Shown in pieces: positions 8,990-17,284 of a DNA stretch of 64,000 nt. The translations under genes were made by a program, and so were the position numbers. The number at the start of each line of letters is the position of its first letter. The first letter of the stretch is position 1. The notes under the pieces are model-generated. The model was not told the origin of the DNA, made no database searches, and worked only from the letters and a program-made list of their open reading frames with translations. The DNA lies in assembly GCA_017504165.1 (NCBI GenBank), contig JAFVRR010000006.1, positions 124,001-188,000 on the forward strand, read 5' to 3'. The stretch is from Clostridia bacterium. GTDB lineage: Bacteria > Bacillota > Clostridia > Christensenellales > Borkfalkiaceae.

Positions 8990-10723
8990 TTACATTAATA
9001 GAGTTCCTTCAGTAGTTTTTATAACTTTAAAAATTTCTAACTCTTTACCCGTTTTAGTATCTATATAAATATAATAGTTGTCGCCGTTACTATTTCCGTA
9101 GAATTCGTAGGCTAATTTTTCTTTACTGCCGTAAGGAATAATTGCAAGCCTACTGCTTTCCACTTCAATTTCGCCGTAAACTTTATCCATTGCCTCTTCT
9201 AAAGAAATTTCCACTTTAGGAATATCACGGCTAACGTGATTTAACGCATAAGCGCTTGCCTCGATACCCGAAACGATACCCCTTTCGGTACAAACGTTAA
9301 CTTTGATTAAATCACTATAACAAATAACGCCGTCTATAACCGATGCGTAATTGAAACTAGCGTAGTTATTGCCTTCCGCTACCCATACGGCTTTTAATCC
9401 TTCATAACCTGCGTTTTCTAAAAACTTATCGGCGACTTTTTCAAGTTCTTCTACCGAGTATACCTTTTTAGAACAGTCTTTATAATGGTTAAATAAAATT
9501 AATTTACCGCCCTTTTTACTAATTTCGGCAGTTAAAACCGTTCCGTCTTCACTTTTACCTTCAAAGTCGTAACATTCAATCTTATCGCTTATAGTTTCGC
9601 CAACTAGTTCAACGTCTTTAATTTTATAATCTTTAAAGTAGTTTTTAAAGTTTTCTTCCGCTTGCATTTTAGTAACGCTTTCTAAACCGTTTAAATACTT
9701 ACTTTCGCTCTTTTTAACGTTATCTGAAAAAGCGCCGTCGTAAATCATATGCGGATAGTTCGTCGCGTTAGATTCAAGTTCGTTAAACTTAGAAATTAAT
9801 AAGTTGTCGTCTTTGCCTTCGTATATAGACTTAAAGTTGAAGTCTTTATCGATATTTGAGGCAAGTTCACTTAAATTATTTTTAAGTTCAAGATTGATTT
9901 TATGCATTAAGTTTAAAGTTTCTTTATCTTCTTTAGATAAACTTTCGCCGTCGATTAGTTTATTTTCTAAATACTTAGCAAAATCGCCCACTTGGTTAAT
10001 AAACTTAGCGGTATTGTACTTACTTTCATCGTGAAGGGCAAGCATACCTAAACTTGAAGTTGCCAAATTGCTTTGCACCCTAACTTCGCTTAAAAGTTTT
10101 TGTTGCTTTTCGCTATCTTTAGACACGACTAGTTTACTTAAGTTTACGTCTAAATTGTCAACCGTGCCTACTAAATCGTAAAAACTTCTCTCTTCGGCGG
10201 TGTTAGTCATCATATAATTATCAAGCGGTGTAAACACGTTTAAAGTAAGAAGACTACCTAAAATAAGCACCGCACAACCTAAAGAAATAACCGCCGCAAG
10301 CCATCCGCCCACGCCACGATTGCGCTTTTCACGCCTTTCTTGACTGCGAAGGGCACGCTTATGCATTCTCTCTTCATGAAGCGCTTGCCTTTTTGCTCTT
10401 TTTTCGGCTAGTTTTTCCCTTTTTATTGCTAGTTTTGCCTCTTTTTGTCTTTTGTTTTCCGCTTGCTTTTGAAGTTTTATATTTTTAGCGTTTTCTCTTT
10501 TTTCTAACAACGCTTTCTTCTTTTCTTCTTTTGCTCTTTTTTTCAAAAGCATTTTTTTGTGCTTTTCTTCCGCCCTTTGTTCTCTTATTTTTTCCCTTTT
10601 ATTTTCAGTAGGTTTTTTCGCGGGCTTTTTCTTCTTTTTATTAGTCGTTTTAGATTTTTTAACCTGAGGCTTATTTGCCAAGTTTTCCGTCTTTTCTATT
10701 GCATTGTTTTTATTTTCTTCCAT
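8990..10723 (-). CDS. ypeB: Germination protein YpeB with a basic N-terminal extension
   Basis: The central and C-terminal parts match YpeB, the partner that localises and stabilises the cortex-lytic enzyme SleB in spores. The segment after the membrane helix (ERSFYDLVGTVDNLDV, then a long helical region to about residue 300) and PepSY-type repeats in the last 200 residues are visible. The membrane helix is at 139-161. Unlike ordinary YpeB (about 450 residues, helix near the N-terminus), this one is 577 residues because residues 1-137 are almost only Lys, Arg, Glu and Ala, a highly charged helix on the cytoplasmic side. The gene starts 11 bases after sleB with an AAAGGAG site, as in the conserved sleB-ypeB operon. 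Expression in the forespore by sigma-G is expected from the family; I did not find a convincing sigma-G box. Confidence 0.9.
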   Translation of the reverse strand: MEENKNNAIEKTENLANKPQVKKSKTTNKKKKKPAKKPTENKREKIREQRAEEKHKKMLLKKRAKEEKKKALLEKRENAKNIKLQKQAENKRQKEAKLAIKREKLAEKRAKRQALHEERMHKRALRSQERREKRNRGVGGWLAAVISLGCAVLILGSLLTLNVFTPLDNYMMTNTAEERSFYDLVGTVDNLDVNLSKLVVSKDSEKQQKLLSEVRVQSNLATSSLGMLALHDESKYNTAKFINQVGDFAKYLENKLIDGESLSKEDKETLNLMHKINLELKNNLSELASNIDKDFNFKSIYEGKDDNLLISKFNELESNATNYPHMIYDGAFSDNVKKSESKYLNGLESVTKMQAEENFKNYFKDYKIKDVELVGETISDKIECYDFEGKSEDGTVLTAEISKKGGKLILFNHYKDCSKKVYSVEELEKVADKFLENAGYEGLKAVWVAEGNNYASFNYASVIDGVICYSDLIKVNVCTERGIVSGIEASAYALNHVSRDIPKVEISLEEAMDKVYGEIEVESSRLAIIPYGSKEKLAYEFYGNSNGDNYYIYIDTKTGKELEIFKVIKTTEGTLLM

Positions 10724-10734
10724 ATTTCACTCCT

Positions 10735-11454
10735 TTACGCCGCAAAAACGTGCCTACCTATAGTAATAATCGTAGGTCTTGTATAAATCCAAGAACTCGT
10801 CGCTACTTTTGGATTATAGTAATATAGCGCGCCGTAACTTGGATCCCATCCGTTCATAGCGTCTCTTGCCGCTGAAAAAGCGGTGCTGTTCGGCGATAAA
10901 TTTATCTGCCCGTCGTTAACGCAAGTAAATGCGTAAGGTTGATAGATTACACCCGATATAGTGTTAGGAAAAGAGGAACTTTTAACTCTATTTAAAACGA
11001 CCGCGCCGACTGCGACTTGTCCGGTGTAAGACTCGCCACGCGCTTCGGCGTGAATTAATCTGGCTAAAAGTGCCACGTCGGAACTACTATAACCGTTAGT
11101 TCCACTCGTACTTGAACCTGAACCGCCTTGAAGTTTTGACGGTGATATACCCATTGCAGCAAGAGTTTTATTCCCGACGATACCGTCTACTTTAAGACCG
11201 TTTCGCTTTTGGAATAATCTTACCGCGCTCTTTGTTTGAGAGCCGTAAATACCGTCGACTTTACCCTTGTAGTATCCCCAGTTTTTAAGTTTTTGTTGAA
11301 CTAGTTTGACATCTTGAGAACTACTACTTGAGTTGATGATTGCGGTCGGCTCTATAATCTGATAATTATTTTCGTTTAATAAAAATTGTGACGTACAGCC
11401 TACTAATAAAAGTAAAAGTACAACTACTACGCCGATTTTAAAGCTTTTTTTCAT
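10735..11454 (-). CDS. sleB: Spore cortex-lytic enzyme SleB
   Basis: SleB is a lytic transglycosylase that opens spore cortex peptidoglycan at muramic-lactam sites during germination. The 239-residue protein has an N-terminal hydrophobic stretch ending in LVGC (Cys20), so it may be a lipoprotein. A peptidoglycan-binding domain follows (about 46-105, repeated GIYGSQT and GIVGNKT motifs), then a Ser/Gly linker and the hydrolase_2 catalytic domain (about 120-235). The catalytic glutamate lies in HAEARGE. The lipobox differs from the cleavable signal of Bacillus SleB. It is the first gene of a two-gene operon with ypeB and starts behind AAGGAG. Confidence 0.93.
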   Translation of the reverse strand: MKKSFKIGVVVVLLLLLVGCTSQFLLNENNYQIIEPTAIINSSSSSQDVKLVQQKLKNWGYYKGKVDGIYGSQTKSAVRLFQKRNGLKVDGIVGNKTLAAMGISPSKLQGGSGSSTSGTNGYSSSDVALLARLIHAEARGESYTGQVAVGAVVLNRVKSSSFPNTISGVIYQPYAFTCVNDGQINLSPNSTAFSAARDAMNGWDPSYGALYYYNPKVATSSWIYTRPTIITIGRHVFAA

Positions 11455-11508
11455 AAATTCTCCTTATAAAATTTGCAAAGTTATCAAAAAAAGCATTATT
11501 CATTAAAC

Positions 11509-12039
11509 TTATCTATCTAATTTTTCTTTAAAATCATTGATAATTTCTAAAATTTTGCTTTTATATTTAACTTCGCTACCGTTACCCGTAAAACAAAGCG
11601 GAGGATAAACTACACACCACCAGTTATCCCCTTTTGCCTTTCCGAGTTCGACTATTACGGCATCATAAAAGCCTTCTTCAAGCGTAAAATCTTCGTAAAC
11701 CCTTGTAGGAAACTTTTCGTTTCTTACCACCACATTGCTCTTATATGAAAAGCCCCTATCTTTTAGCAAATTATCAATCATCTTAGTAATTTCGGCTTTA
11801 TTTTCATTTAAAACTCTTTCCGCTTGACTTTTAGACGTGCAATTTGCAATATACGGCGTTAAATAAGTAATAACTTTATCTTTTATTTCGTATTTTACGC
11901 TTTGGTCCTCTTCACTATTAGAATTGGCGCGGATATGGATGCGAAGGTATTTTTCGCTACTGTTATCAGATTTTACTCCGACCGCAACCGTCAAAGATAT
12001 TATGAATATTAAAATTAAACTTATGCAAAAATTTTTCAT
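11509..12039 (-). CDS. spoIIR: Stage II sporulation protein R (SpoIIR)
   Basis: SpoIIR is the forespore-made, secreted signal that triggers SpoIIGA to process pro-sigma-E in the mother cell. The 176-residue chain has a membrane or signal helix at about 4-21, the conserved LRIHIRANSNSEEDQ motif (33-47) and the C-terminal KGDNWWCVVYPPLCF motif, both diagnostic. The ATG at 12039 is preceded by GGAG and seven T residues. That ribosome site is part of a hairpin, annotated separately, with a candidate sigma-F -10 box inside it, in line with the known sigma-F control of spoIIR. It lies downstream of ispE. Confidence 0.95.
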   Translation of the reverse strand: MKNFCISLILIFIISLTVAVGVKSDNSSEKYLRIHIRANSNSEEDQSVKYEIKDKVITYLTPYIANCTSKSQAERVLNENKAEITKMIDNLLKDRGFSYKSNVVVRNEKFPTRVYEDFTLEEGFYDAVIVELGKAKGDNWWCVVYPPLCFTGNGSEVKYKSKILEIINDFKEKLDR

Positions 12040-12098
12040 AAAAAAACTCCTAAAAGTGATACTATTTCCGTGATAGGATAAGTATTGACACTTTTAGG
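12040..12098 (-). promoter_or_regulatory. Hairpin combining terminator, spoIIR ribosome site and candidate sigma-F -10 box
   Basis: On the minus strand CCTAAAAGTG (12098-12089) pairs with CACTTTTAGG (12058-12049), followed by AG and seven T, then the spoIIR ATG. Transcripts coming from ispE would thus meet a terminator whose 3' arm holds the AGGAG ribosome site. The loop contains GGAAATAGTA (12069-12060), which fits the sigma-F -10 consensus GGnRAnAnTW at every fixed position. The -35 is poor (GTCAA-like). A start just downstream would make an mRNA lacking the 5' arm. The stem is seen; the sigma-F reading is inference. Confidence 0.55.
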
Positions 12099-12123
12099 AA
12101 TTATAAACCAAATATAAAAATTT

Positions 12124-13029
12124 TTAATCTTCGTAAACCAATTTATCTAATATTAGGTCGAAATAATTTGCCCTTTTATAGTCGTAAGTTTCAAGAAGTT
12201 CCGCTCTATAGCCTTGTTTTTTAAGTTTATCTACCGCCCACGACGCCATTTCAAAATTTTCGTAAACGGCAAAAACCGTTGCACCGCTACCCGACATACT
12301 CTCCCACCTAGGAGATAATTCTTTAAGCGCGTTAGAATTTTTTAAAACTTCACCGTTTAAAGAGATTGCAGGGGAAAATAAAGCGTTTTTAACGTTGCCG
12401 TCTAGGCAATTTACGTCCCCGTCTATTAAACCTTTTACAAGCCCGTCAACGTCGCTAACGACACCGCTATTGCCGCTTTCGTCAAAGAGTTTAAAGCAGT
12501 CTTTAGTATTGACGCCGGTAGTAGAATAAATAACAACGAAATAAGGGTTGATTTTACTTTCAAAATATTCTACGACTTCTCCCCTTGACCTAAGCCTTGC
12601 AAAACCGCCCTTTAATAAGTACCCCGAATCGCTACCTAAACTATCGGCAAGCGGTTTTAAACTTCCGTCTACCTTGTATAGTTTTTTAAGCACCCCTAAA
12701 ACGCCGACGATATCAACGGAAGAACCACCCATTCCGCTACAATTTGGAATATTTACGGTAATTTCTATATTAGCGCCCTTGGTTTTAAAGGTATCTTTAA
12801 ACAAAAGAGCAGACCTATACGCGTTAGTTTCCTCTTGCCTTTCGGGAATAAACCCGTACTTGCCTATAAAACTAACTAGTATTTTATCATCTTTACGCTT
12901 AGACGCCTTTATAACGTTATATTTATTGACGGTTGTAACTACGCTATCAAGGTCGTGATAGCCCTCTTTTACACCTAAAACGTTGAGCGCAATATTAAGT
13001 TTTGCATAGACCTTAACCGACTTTGACAA
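12124..13029 (-). CDS. ispE: 4-diphosphocytidyl-2-C-methyl-D-erythritol kinase IspE
   Basis: A GHMP-family kinase of the MEP pathway that phosphorylates CDP-methylerythritol on its way to isoprenoids. Seen are the N-terminal AKLNIALNVLG segment (9-19) with the substrate lysine, the ATP-binding loop PNCSGMGGSSVD (95-106), and a C-terminal SGSGATVFAVY motif. The loop reads GMGGSS where most IspE have GLGGGSS, a mild divergence. At 301 residues the length is normal. dxr, another pathway gene, is at 32159-33307. It sits between sipL and spoIIR, a placement seen near sporulation genes in Clostridia. Confidence 0.93.
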   Translation of the reverse strand: MSKSVKVYAKLNIALNVLGVKEGYHDLDSVVTTVNKYNVIKASKRKDDKILVSFIGKYGFIPERQEETNAYRSALLFKDTFKTKGANIEITVNIPNCSGMGGSSVDIVGVLGVLKKLYKVDGSLKPLADSLGSDSGYLLKGGFARLRSRGEVVEYFESKINPYFVVIYSTTGVNTKDCFKLFDESGNSGVVSDVDGLVKGLIDGDVNCLDGNVKNALFSPAISLNGEVLKNSNALKELSPRWESMSGSGATVFAVYENFEMASWAVDKLKKQGYRAELLETYDYKRANYFDLILDKLVYED

Positions 13030-13046
13030 GTTTCACCTTTCGTTAT

Positions 13047-14522
13047 TTATTTTTCCCTATAAACAACTATTCTTTCATTACCATTTAAAGGGAATTCTAA
13101 ATCGCTATTAGTTTTTAAAATATCTTCTTTACTTACGCCAAGTTCTTTAGCAACGTCCCACAGTTCGTCGCCCGCGTTTGGAATATAAACGCTAATAGCG
13201 GAATCATTAACCTTTTTCTTTTGCCCTTCGCTAACTTCCGTTATGGCCTTAAATTTGCACTCTAAAAGGTCTAAAAAACAAACCTTTAAGATAAATTCCG
13301 CATGGTTTTTAGATACTTTAACGTCAAGCGCTTCGCTTTTTACAAATTCAAACTTATTGCCGTCTAAACTAAACTTCACGCTGAACGGAAGTAATGAAGA
13401 CTTGGCAAAATATTTCTCTTCAAAAAACAAGCAATTTACGTTTAAAATACCCTCGACTAGAATTTCGCCGTCAAGTAACGAATATCTTACGTCTTCTATT
13501 TTATCACTAATAACCCCGATTAGTCTACTGTTTTTAGTAACGTCGAAAGATATTTCGCTATTAACCCTTTCTTCAAGACATTTAAAACCGATTACTTTAT
13601 CTACTTTTTTATCTTCTTTAATAAGTTTAATTTCACTTTCAATACTGTACGCGTCAACCCCGTAACTAAAGGTATTATAGTTATAAACTTTTGCGTTAGC
13701 ATCTAGTAAAATTTCAACCGATACCGCGCTTTTATTCTTTCCTTCATCAACGTAAACTTTATAATTGGCGCTCTTTACCATAGCAAATGCACACGCTAGG
13801 TATTCGGGGAGCGCGTCGTTACATTCCGCTTCCGTTCTGAAGGGAATTTTTTTAATTACGGTAACGGGCTCTTTGCCCTCTTCTAGCGGATTAATTAAAA
13901 AGGTAAGTTCTACTTCGCCGTCGATAATTATAACCCCGATACCGCTTTGAACGGTGGTTATGGCAACCTTTTCGCTATGCGTTAATACGTCGCCAACTAA
14001 TACGGGCAACTCGAACTCGTCTTCAAGTTTGAATTCCCTTTTTACACGGCAAACTTCTAACGAATAATCTAAGTCTTGGTTTTTTACCATAATTTGATTA
14101 TCTTTTAAAAAGTAATCAACTTCGTACGGCTTTGCAATTTCTCCGTTAAAAATAACTACCGCGCTTGCAATAGCAATTCCGTTTACAAAATTAACCTTTA
14201 CGTTATCGCATTTAACGTCGGATAGACTAGTCATACCCTCTAACGACTTATCAAATTCACATTTAAAACTAAACTCTACCCCAACTTCTTGCTTTTTAAT
14301 GGCGTTATCGCTTTTATAAACTACGGTAAAAATGCCCCTACCGCTATATTTTATTTCGCCGTTTAAACATTCGGCGTTAACAAGCGACACGCTCGCGTCT
14401 ACACTTATTATTTCCTTAAACTCTTCTTCGGTTAGGGGGAGTTTACACTCTATTCCGTTTGAAGAAGATACCTTAAACGTTTCACTACTACGTATTTTAT
14501 CAAATTCAGGACTAATTGACAT
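13047..14522 (-). CDS. sipL: SPOCS/DUF3794 and LysM spore coat morphogenesis protein (SipL-like)
   Basis: This 491-residue protein has repeated DUF3794 (SPOCS) beta-rich segments over about residues 20-430 and a C-terminal LysM domain (about 443-489, with AGDELWDVAKELGVSKEDI). That architecture is SipL, which in Clostridioides binds SpoIVA through its LysM domain to place the spore coat around the forespore. There is no signal peptide, as expected for a mother-cell cytosolic protein. The start is set by AGGAGG before the ATG at 14522. It lies 17 bases upstream of ispE and would share its transcript. Confidence 0.88.
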   Translation of the reverse strand: MSISPEFDKIRSSETFKVSSSNGIECKLPLTEEEFKEIISVDASVSLVNAECLNGEIKYSGRGIFTVVYKSDNAIKKQEVGVEFSFKCEFDKSLEGMTSLSDVKCDNVKVNFVNGIAIASAVVIFNGEIAKPYEVDYFLKDNQIMVKNQDLDYSLEVCRVKREFKLEDEFELPVLVGDVLTHSEKVAITTVQSGIGVIIIDGEVELTFLINPLEEGKEPVTVIKKIPFRTEAECNDALPEYLACAFAMVKSANYKVYVDEGKNKSAVSVEILLDANAKVYNYNTFSYGVDAYSIESEIKLIKEDKKVDKVIGFKCLEERVNSEISFDVTKNSRLIGVISDKIEDVRYSLLDGEILVEGILNVNCLFFEEKYFAKSSLLPFSVKFSLDGNKFEFVKSEALDVKVSKNHAEFILKVCFLDLLECKFKAITEVSEGQKKKVNDSAISVYIPNAGDELWDVAKELGVSKEDILKTNSDLEFPLNGNERIVVYREK

Positions 14523-14606
14523 TTGCGCCTCCTACTATATAATTACGCTAAATTATATGAGTGGGCTTTTAAAATTAGAACGGCTAATAATTAAAAGCAA
14601 AAAATA

Positions 14607-14630
14607 ATAGGATAGCCTAAACTATCCTAT
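14607..14630 (-). terminator. Terminator after veg
   Basis: A perfect stem ATAGGATAG / CTATCCTAT with a 6-base loop, followed by a T-rich run on the minus strand. Confidence 0.85.
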
Positions 14631-14646
14631 TATAATAAAACTATTC

Positions 14647-14883
14647 TTATAATTCTTTAATATCTACTATTCCGCACATAAATTCAGAGTAGGAAAAAGC
14701 AGTTTTTCCCTTATACTCGCTAAGCGGAGTTATAGTAAATAGCGCCGGGTAAATGCTTGTAATTTTACCCGTATAACTAACAAACTTGTTTCTGCCAAGA
14801 TTAACTTTTACCTCTACAAGTTTTTGGTAATAGTTTTTGATTTTATCTTTAGTGTCCAAAATATTACCTTTTTGCTTAATCAT
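14647..14883 (-). CDS. veg: Veg family protein
   Basis: A 78-residue protein with the Veg family pattern: KGNILDTKDKIKNYYQ at the N-terminus, a basic strand VNLGRNKFVSYTGKI, then YPALFTI and a closing FSYSEF. Veg is a small SH3-like protein made abundantly in vegetative Bacillus and reported to affect biofilm gene expression; its biochemical role is unsettled. In Bacillus veg also lies next to ispE, so the neighbourhood supports the name. The ribosome site is weak. A terminator directly follows. Confidence 0.9.
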   Translation of the reverse strand: MIKQKGNILDTKDKIKNYYQKLVEVKVNLGRNKFVSYTGKITSIYPALFTITPLSEYKGKTAFSYSEFMCGIVDIKEL

Positions 14884-14924
14884 ACTTTAAGTTTTGGCAA
14901 AAAAAGTAAAATTATACTTAAAGA

Positions 14925-15443
14925 TTAATCTTCGTCTTCTTCTTCCTCGTCCTCTTCTTCGTCGTAATCTTCAAAATCGCTTTCGTCTATTGAGATATAA
15001 TCGAAGTCATCGTCAGACTTTTTGTCTTTAGAAATCTTTTCGTTAGTGTATGGATCGATGTCTTCGTCTTCTTCATCGAAGTCGTCGTTTAAAGCCTCTT
15101 CTTCTTCAATTTGAGAAAGTAAAAGTTCCTCTTCGTCTTCAATAGCGGCAACGTCTTTTTCATCGTCATCCAAATATTGACGCCATTCATCGTCCTTATC
15201 AACGTCGATATCGTTGTTCTTTTCGTATTCTAACTTTTCGCGGCATTTAGAACACATCTCTTCATCAATGCCGATATATTTAACTTTACAAATTGGGCAA
15301 AGAACTTGTTCGTTAATTTCATCGTTTGCAGAAAACATTAGTTGCGGACCAATTTTAAGTTCCGCTTTACAAACGTCACAATATTCTTCTCCTTCTAACA
15401 TATAATTGAGGTCACACCTTGGGCATAACGTATATTTAGGCAT
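14925..15443 (-). CDS. Double zinc-ribbon protein with long acidic tail
   Basis: A 172-residue protein without a recognised family. Two CxxC pairs near the start (CPRC and CDVC, residues 7-25) and two more (CPIC and CSKC, about 49-68) make two small zinc ribbons. From about residue 75 to the end the chain is dominated by Asp and Glu, with a terminal run of acidic residues. The tail recalls the acidic end of RNA polymerase delta, but the front does not, so I make no functional call. A good AAGGAG site precedes the ATG. It is a single gene upstream of veg. Confidence 0.6.
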   Translation of the reverse strand: MPKYTLCPRCDLNYMLEGEEYCDVCKAELKIGPQLMFSANDEINEQVLCPICKVKYIGIDEEMCSKCREKLEYEKNNDIDVDKDDEWRQYLDDDEKDVAAIEDEEELLLSQIEEEEALNDDFDEEDEDIDPYTNEKISKDKKSDDDFDYISIDESDFEDYDEEEDEEEEDED

Positions 15444-15656
15444 AAAAATTTACTCCTTACTTGCATATTATGTTATATAGCGAAATTATTATAATAATAA
15501 AGAATAAATTTGTAAATAGTTTTTACTAATTTTTTTGAAATTTTTTTAATTTTTTTCAAAAATTTGCCTTTTTAGTGTTTTTTATATAACTTTTACCCTA
15601 TAAAACGGTTTTTGATAAAAAATATTTTTCTACTGTTTGTGTTGAAGTAGCAATTA
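15444..15656. other. Gene-free AT-rich interval
   Basis: No coding frame, tRNA or clear promoter pair was found here apart from the likely upstream region of the acidic zinc-ribbon gene. Long T/A runs dominate 15520-15630. The repeat element at 15657-15757 and the displaced spo0A end follow. Confidence 0.5.
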
Positions 15657-15757
15657 TTTCAAGGCTCGCGACGGTTTTGGGATGAGATTAACCTTTTTGG
15701 TTATCGAAGTCCAAAACCAAAGCAGTTAACGACGAAATGCGAAGTTAATATGGCTTT
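15657..15757. repeat. Copy 1 of a ~100-nt structured repeat
   Basis: Begins CAAGGCTCG and ends GGCTTTA on the plus strand. It contains a long hairpin: GGTTTTGG (15673-15680) with CCAAAACC (15711-15718), and inside it ATTAACC / GGTTAT around a TTTTT loop. A second copy is at 44131-44229. Both copies begin within a few bases of a gene's stop codon when read on the minus strand, here the displaced spo0A end. It could be a 3' UTR RNA element or a small mobile repeat. Confidence 0.6.
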
Positions 15758-15760
15758 AAA

Positions 15761-15991
15761 TTAAGCGCCTTCTAATATCATCTTGTCGGCAATTAGCGCT
15801 ATAAATTCGCCGTTGGTTGGCTTTTCATTACCAATATACGCGCGAATACCTAGCATTGCGTTAATGCTTTCAATCCTGCCCCTATTCCAAGCAACTTCTA
15901 TGGCGTGGCGAATGGCGCGCTCTACTTTACTAGCGGAAGTATCGTACTTTTCACCGATTTGCGGATAGAGTTTTTTTGTTATGTTGTTTAT
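15761..15991 (-). pseudogene. spo0A: Displaced 3' end of spo0A (former chromosomal gene end)
   Basis: The minus-strand frame encodes the last 76 residues of Spo0A, including the DNA-binding stretch [15 protein letters not shown], up to the stop at 15761. The protein is identical to the end of the intact Spo0A at 23904-24134. By hand alignment about 23 codons differ and all are synonymous. Similarity stops abruptly at 15991, where the frame runs into unrelated sequence and a stop at 16019-16021. No start codon is present, so it is not expressed as Spo0A. It marks the far end of the integrated island. Confidence 0.9.
15957..15976. repeat. Candidate attachment core, right end of the island
   Basis: The 20-base plus-strand sequence atttgcggatagagtttttt is identical to 24100-24119. 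It lies near the edge where the two spo0A ends cease to match, as expected for the strand-exchange region of a tyrosine recombinase. The exact crossover could be a few bases away. Confidence 0.55.
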
Positions 15992-16042
15992 AAGCGTATA
16001 AAATGTACCTAAAATATTCTATTTTCAACTTCAAAAATTTAA

Positions 16043-17263
16043 CTAATTTATTGCCTTACCAAGTTCTATAACGTTGTGATGTTTTACTGACTTAAACAAG
16101 AACGCTATCTGGTTATAGTCAGTAATCTTGCCTGAATTTCTTAACTTTCCAATAAAGTCAACCACATTCTGCATCCAACTCTCAGAATCTTCATTCCCTG
16201 GAACTTTTAGAACGGTAGGTTGTCCTTCAATAAACTTTCCTTTTGACGGAATAATGTTTTTGTCGAACCTATAATTATCCCACCTAAATTCAAAGCCGTC
16301 CCCTTCCGTCGTCTGCATCCAGTCATTATAAAACCGAATAATGTCTTTCTCCGAGCGATAGTTTTCGTTAAGAATAAACTTAGCACAATTTTCAAACTTA
16401 TCAGGAAACTCTAATATATTTCGTATCGTTGCGCCTCTAAACCTATACAAACCTTGGTCGTCATCCCCAACAACACAAATATTATTTCTTTTAGCGCCGA
16501 GCAACATAACTAACTGTTCTTGAACGTAGTTAGTATCTTGATACTCGTCAATCATGATATACTTAATCTTTTCTTGCAAAGCCTCGCAAATGCTAGGATT
16601 GTCTCTTAGCATCCGATAAGCTTCACTCTGTATAGACGAAAAGTCAAGCGCATTTTCACGTCTTAGAAGTTTCCTATACTCTGCAACAATATCAGCAACT
16701 GCCTTTATCTCGCCATTGCCACTTGCCCCAAGCTCATCTTCGTCAACAAGTTCTTCTGCAATGGCATTTGCATAATAGCAAACTGTTTCGGCCAAATTCC
16801 AACTACTGGTATTTGCCCCAAACACTAAATCACTATTCGGTATCGCTCTAAACGTTTTATTGTTTTGGTAAACTAAATACTTCTGTTCAAAGTCGTCAAC
16901 CAAGCGATAATCTTTTCTTAAATGTGTATATTCAAGATTTTCCTTAATAAATCTTAAACAGATAGAGTGTATCGTGCCGATATATAAATCGTTTACGTTA
17001 ACAGTAACGTTCTGCGCCAACAACTCATTAGAAAGTCTTGTTAAAAGTTCTTTTGCTGCCTTCTCCGTAAAGGTGGCAATCATTATGTCTTCAGGAGCAA
17101 CCTTTTTCTCTACGATAAGATATATCGCCCTCTTAACAAGCGTAAAAGTTTTTCCTGTGCCAGGACCTGCTATGATAAGAACAGGGCCTTCAGTTGTTTT
17201 TATCGCTTTTTTCTGTTCGTCGTTGGCTCTGCCAAAGTCAAACTCTTTCTTTTCTTCTAGCAA
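16043..17263 (-). CDS. UvrD/PcrA-like SF1 helicase, C-terminally shortened
   Basis: A 406-residue protein with the front helicase motifs of UvrD: GPGTGKT Walker A (33-39), DEYQDT motif II (239-244), GDDDQGLYRFRG motif III (266-277) and NYRS (301-304). Complete relatives are usually above 600 residues; this one ends near IELGKAIN, before the C-terminal 2A motifs needed for translocation. The stop lies about 50 bases from the spo0A homology edge, so the gene was probably truncated at the island boundary. A TTG start at 17263 is chosen because AGGAGG lies nine bases upstream. It begins 21 bases after the GHKL-DUF3883 gene, so the two form a pair. Confidence 0.8.
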   Translation of the reverse strand: MLEEKKEFDFGRANDEQKKAIKTTEGPVLIIAGPGTGKTFTLVKRAIYLIVEKKVAPEDIMIATFTEKAAKELLTRLSNELLAQNVTVNVNDLYIGTIHSICLRFIKENLEYTHLRKDYRLVDDFEQKYLVYQNNKTFRAIPNSDLVFGANTSSWNLAETVCYYANAIAEELVDEDELGASGNGEIKAVADIVAEYRKLLRRENALDFSSIQSEAYRMLRDNPSICEALQEKIKYIMIDEYQDTNYVQEQLVMLLGAKRNNICVVGDDDQGLYRFRGATIRNILEFPDKFENCAKFILNENYRSEKDIIRFYNDWMQTTEGDGFEFRWDNYRFDKNIIPSKGKFIEGQPTVLKVPGNEDSESWMQNVVDFIGKLRNSGKITDYNQIAFLFKSVKHHNVIELGKAIN

Positions 17264-17284
17264 ATCCTTGCACCTCCTTTTTTC

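Noticed and set aside
15783..15968. A plus-strand frame over the displaced spo0A end
   Set aside because: It is the antisense of the conserved Spo0A sequence and owes its open frame to that; the minus-strand reading is the real one.
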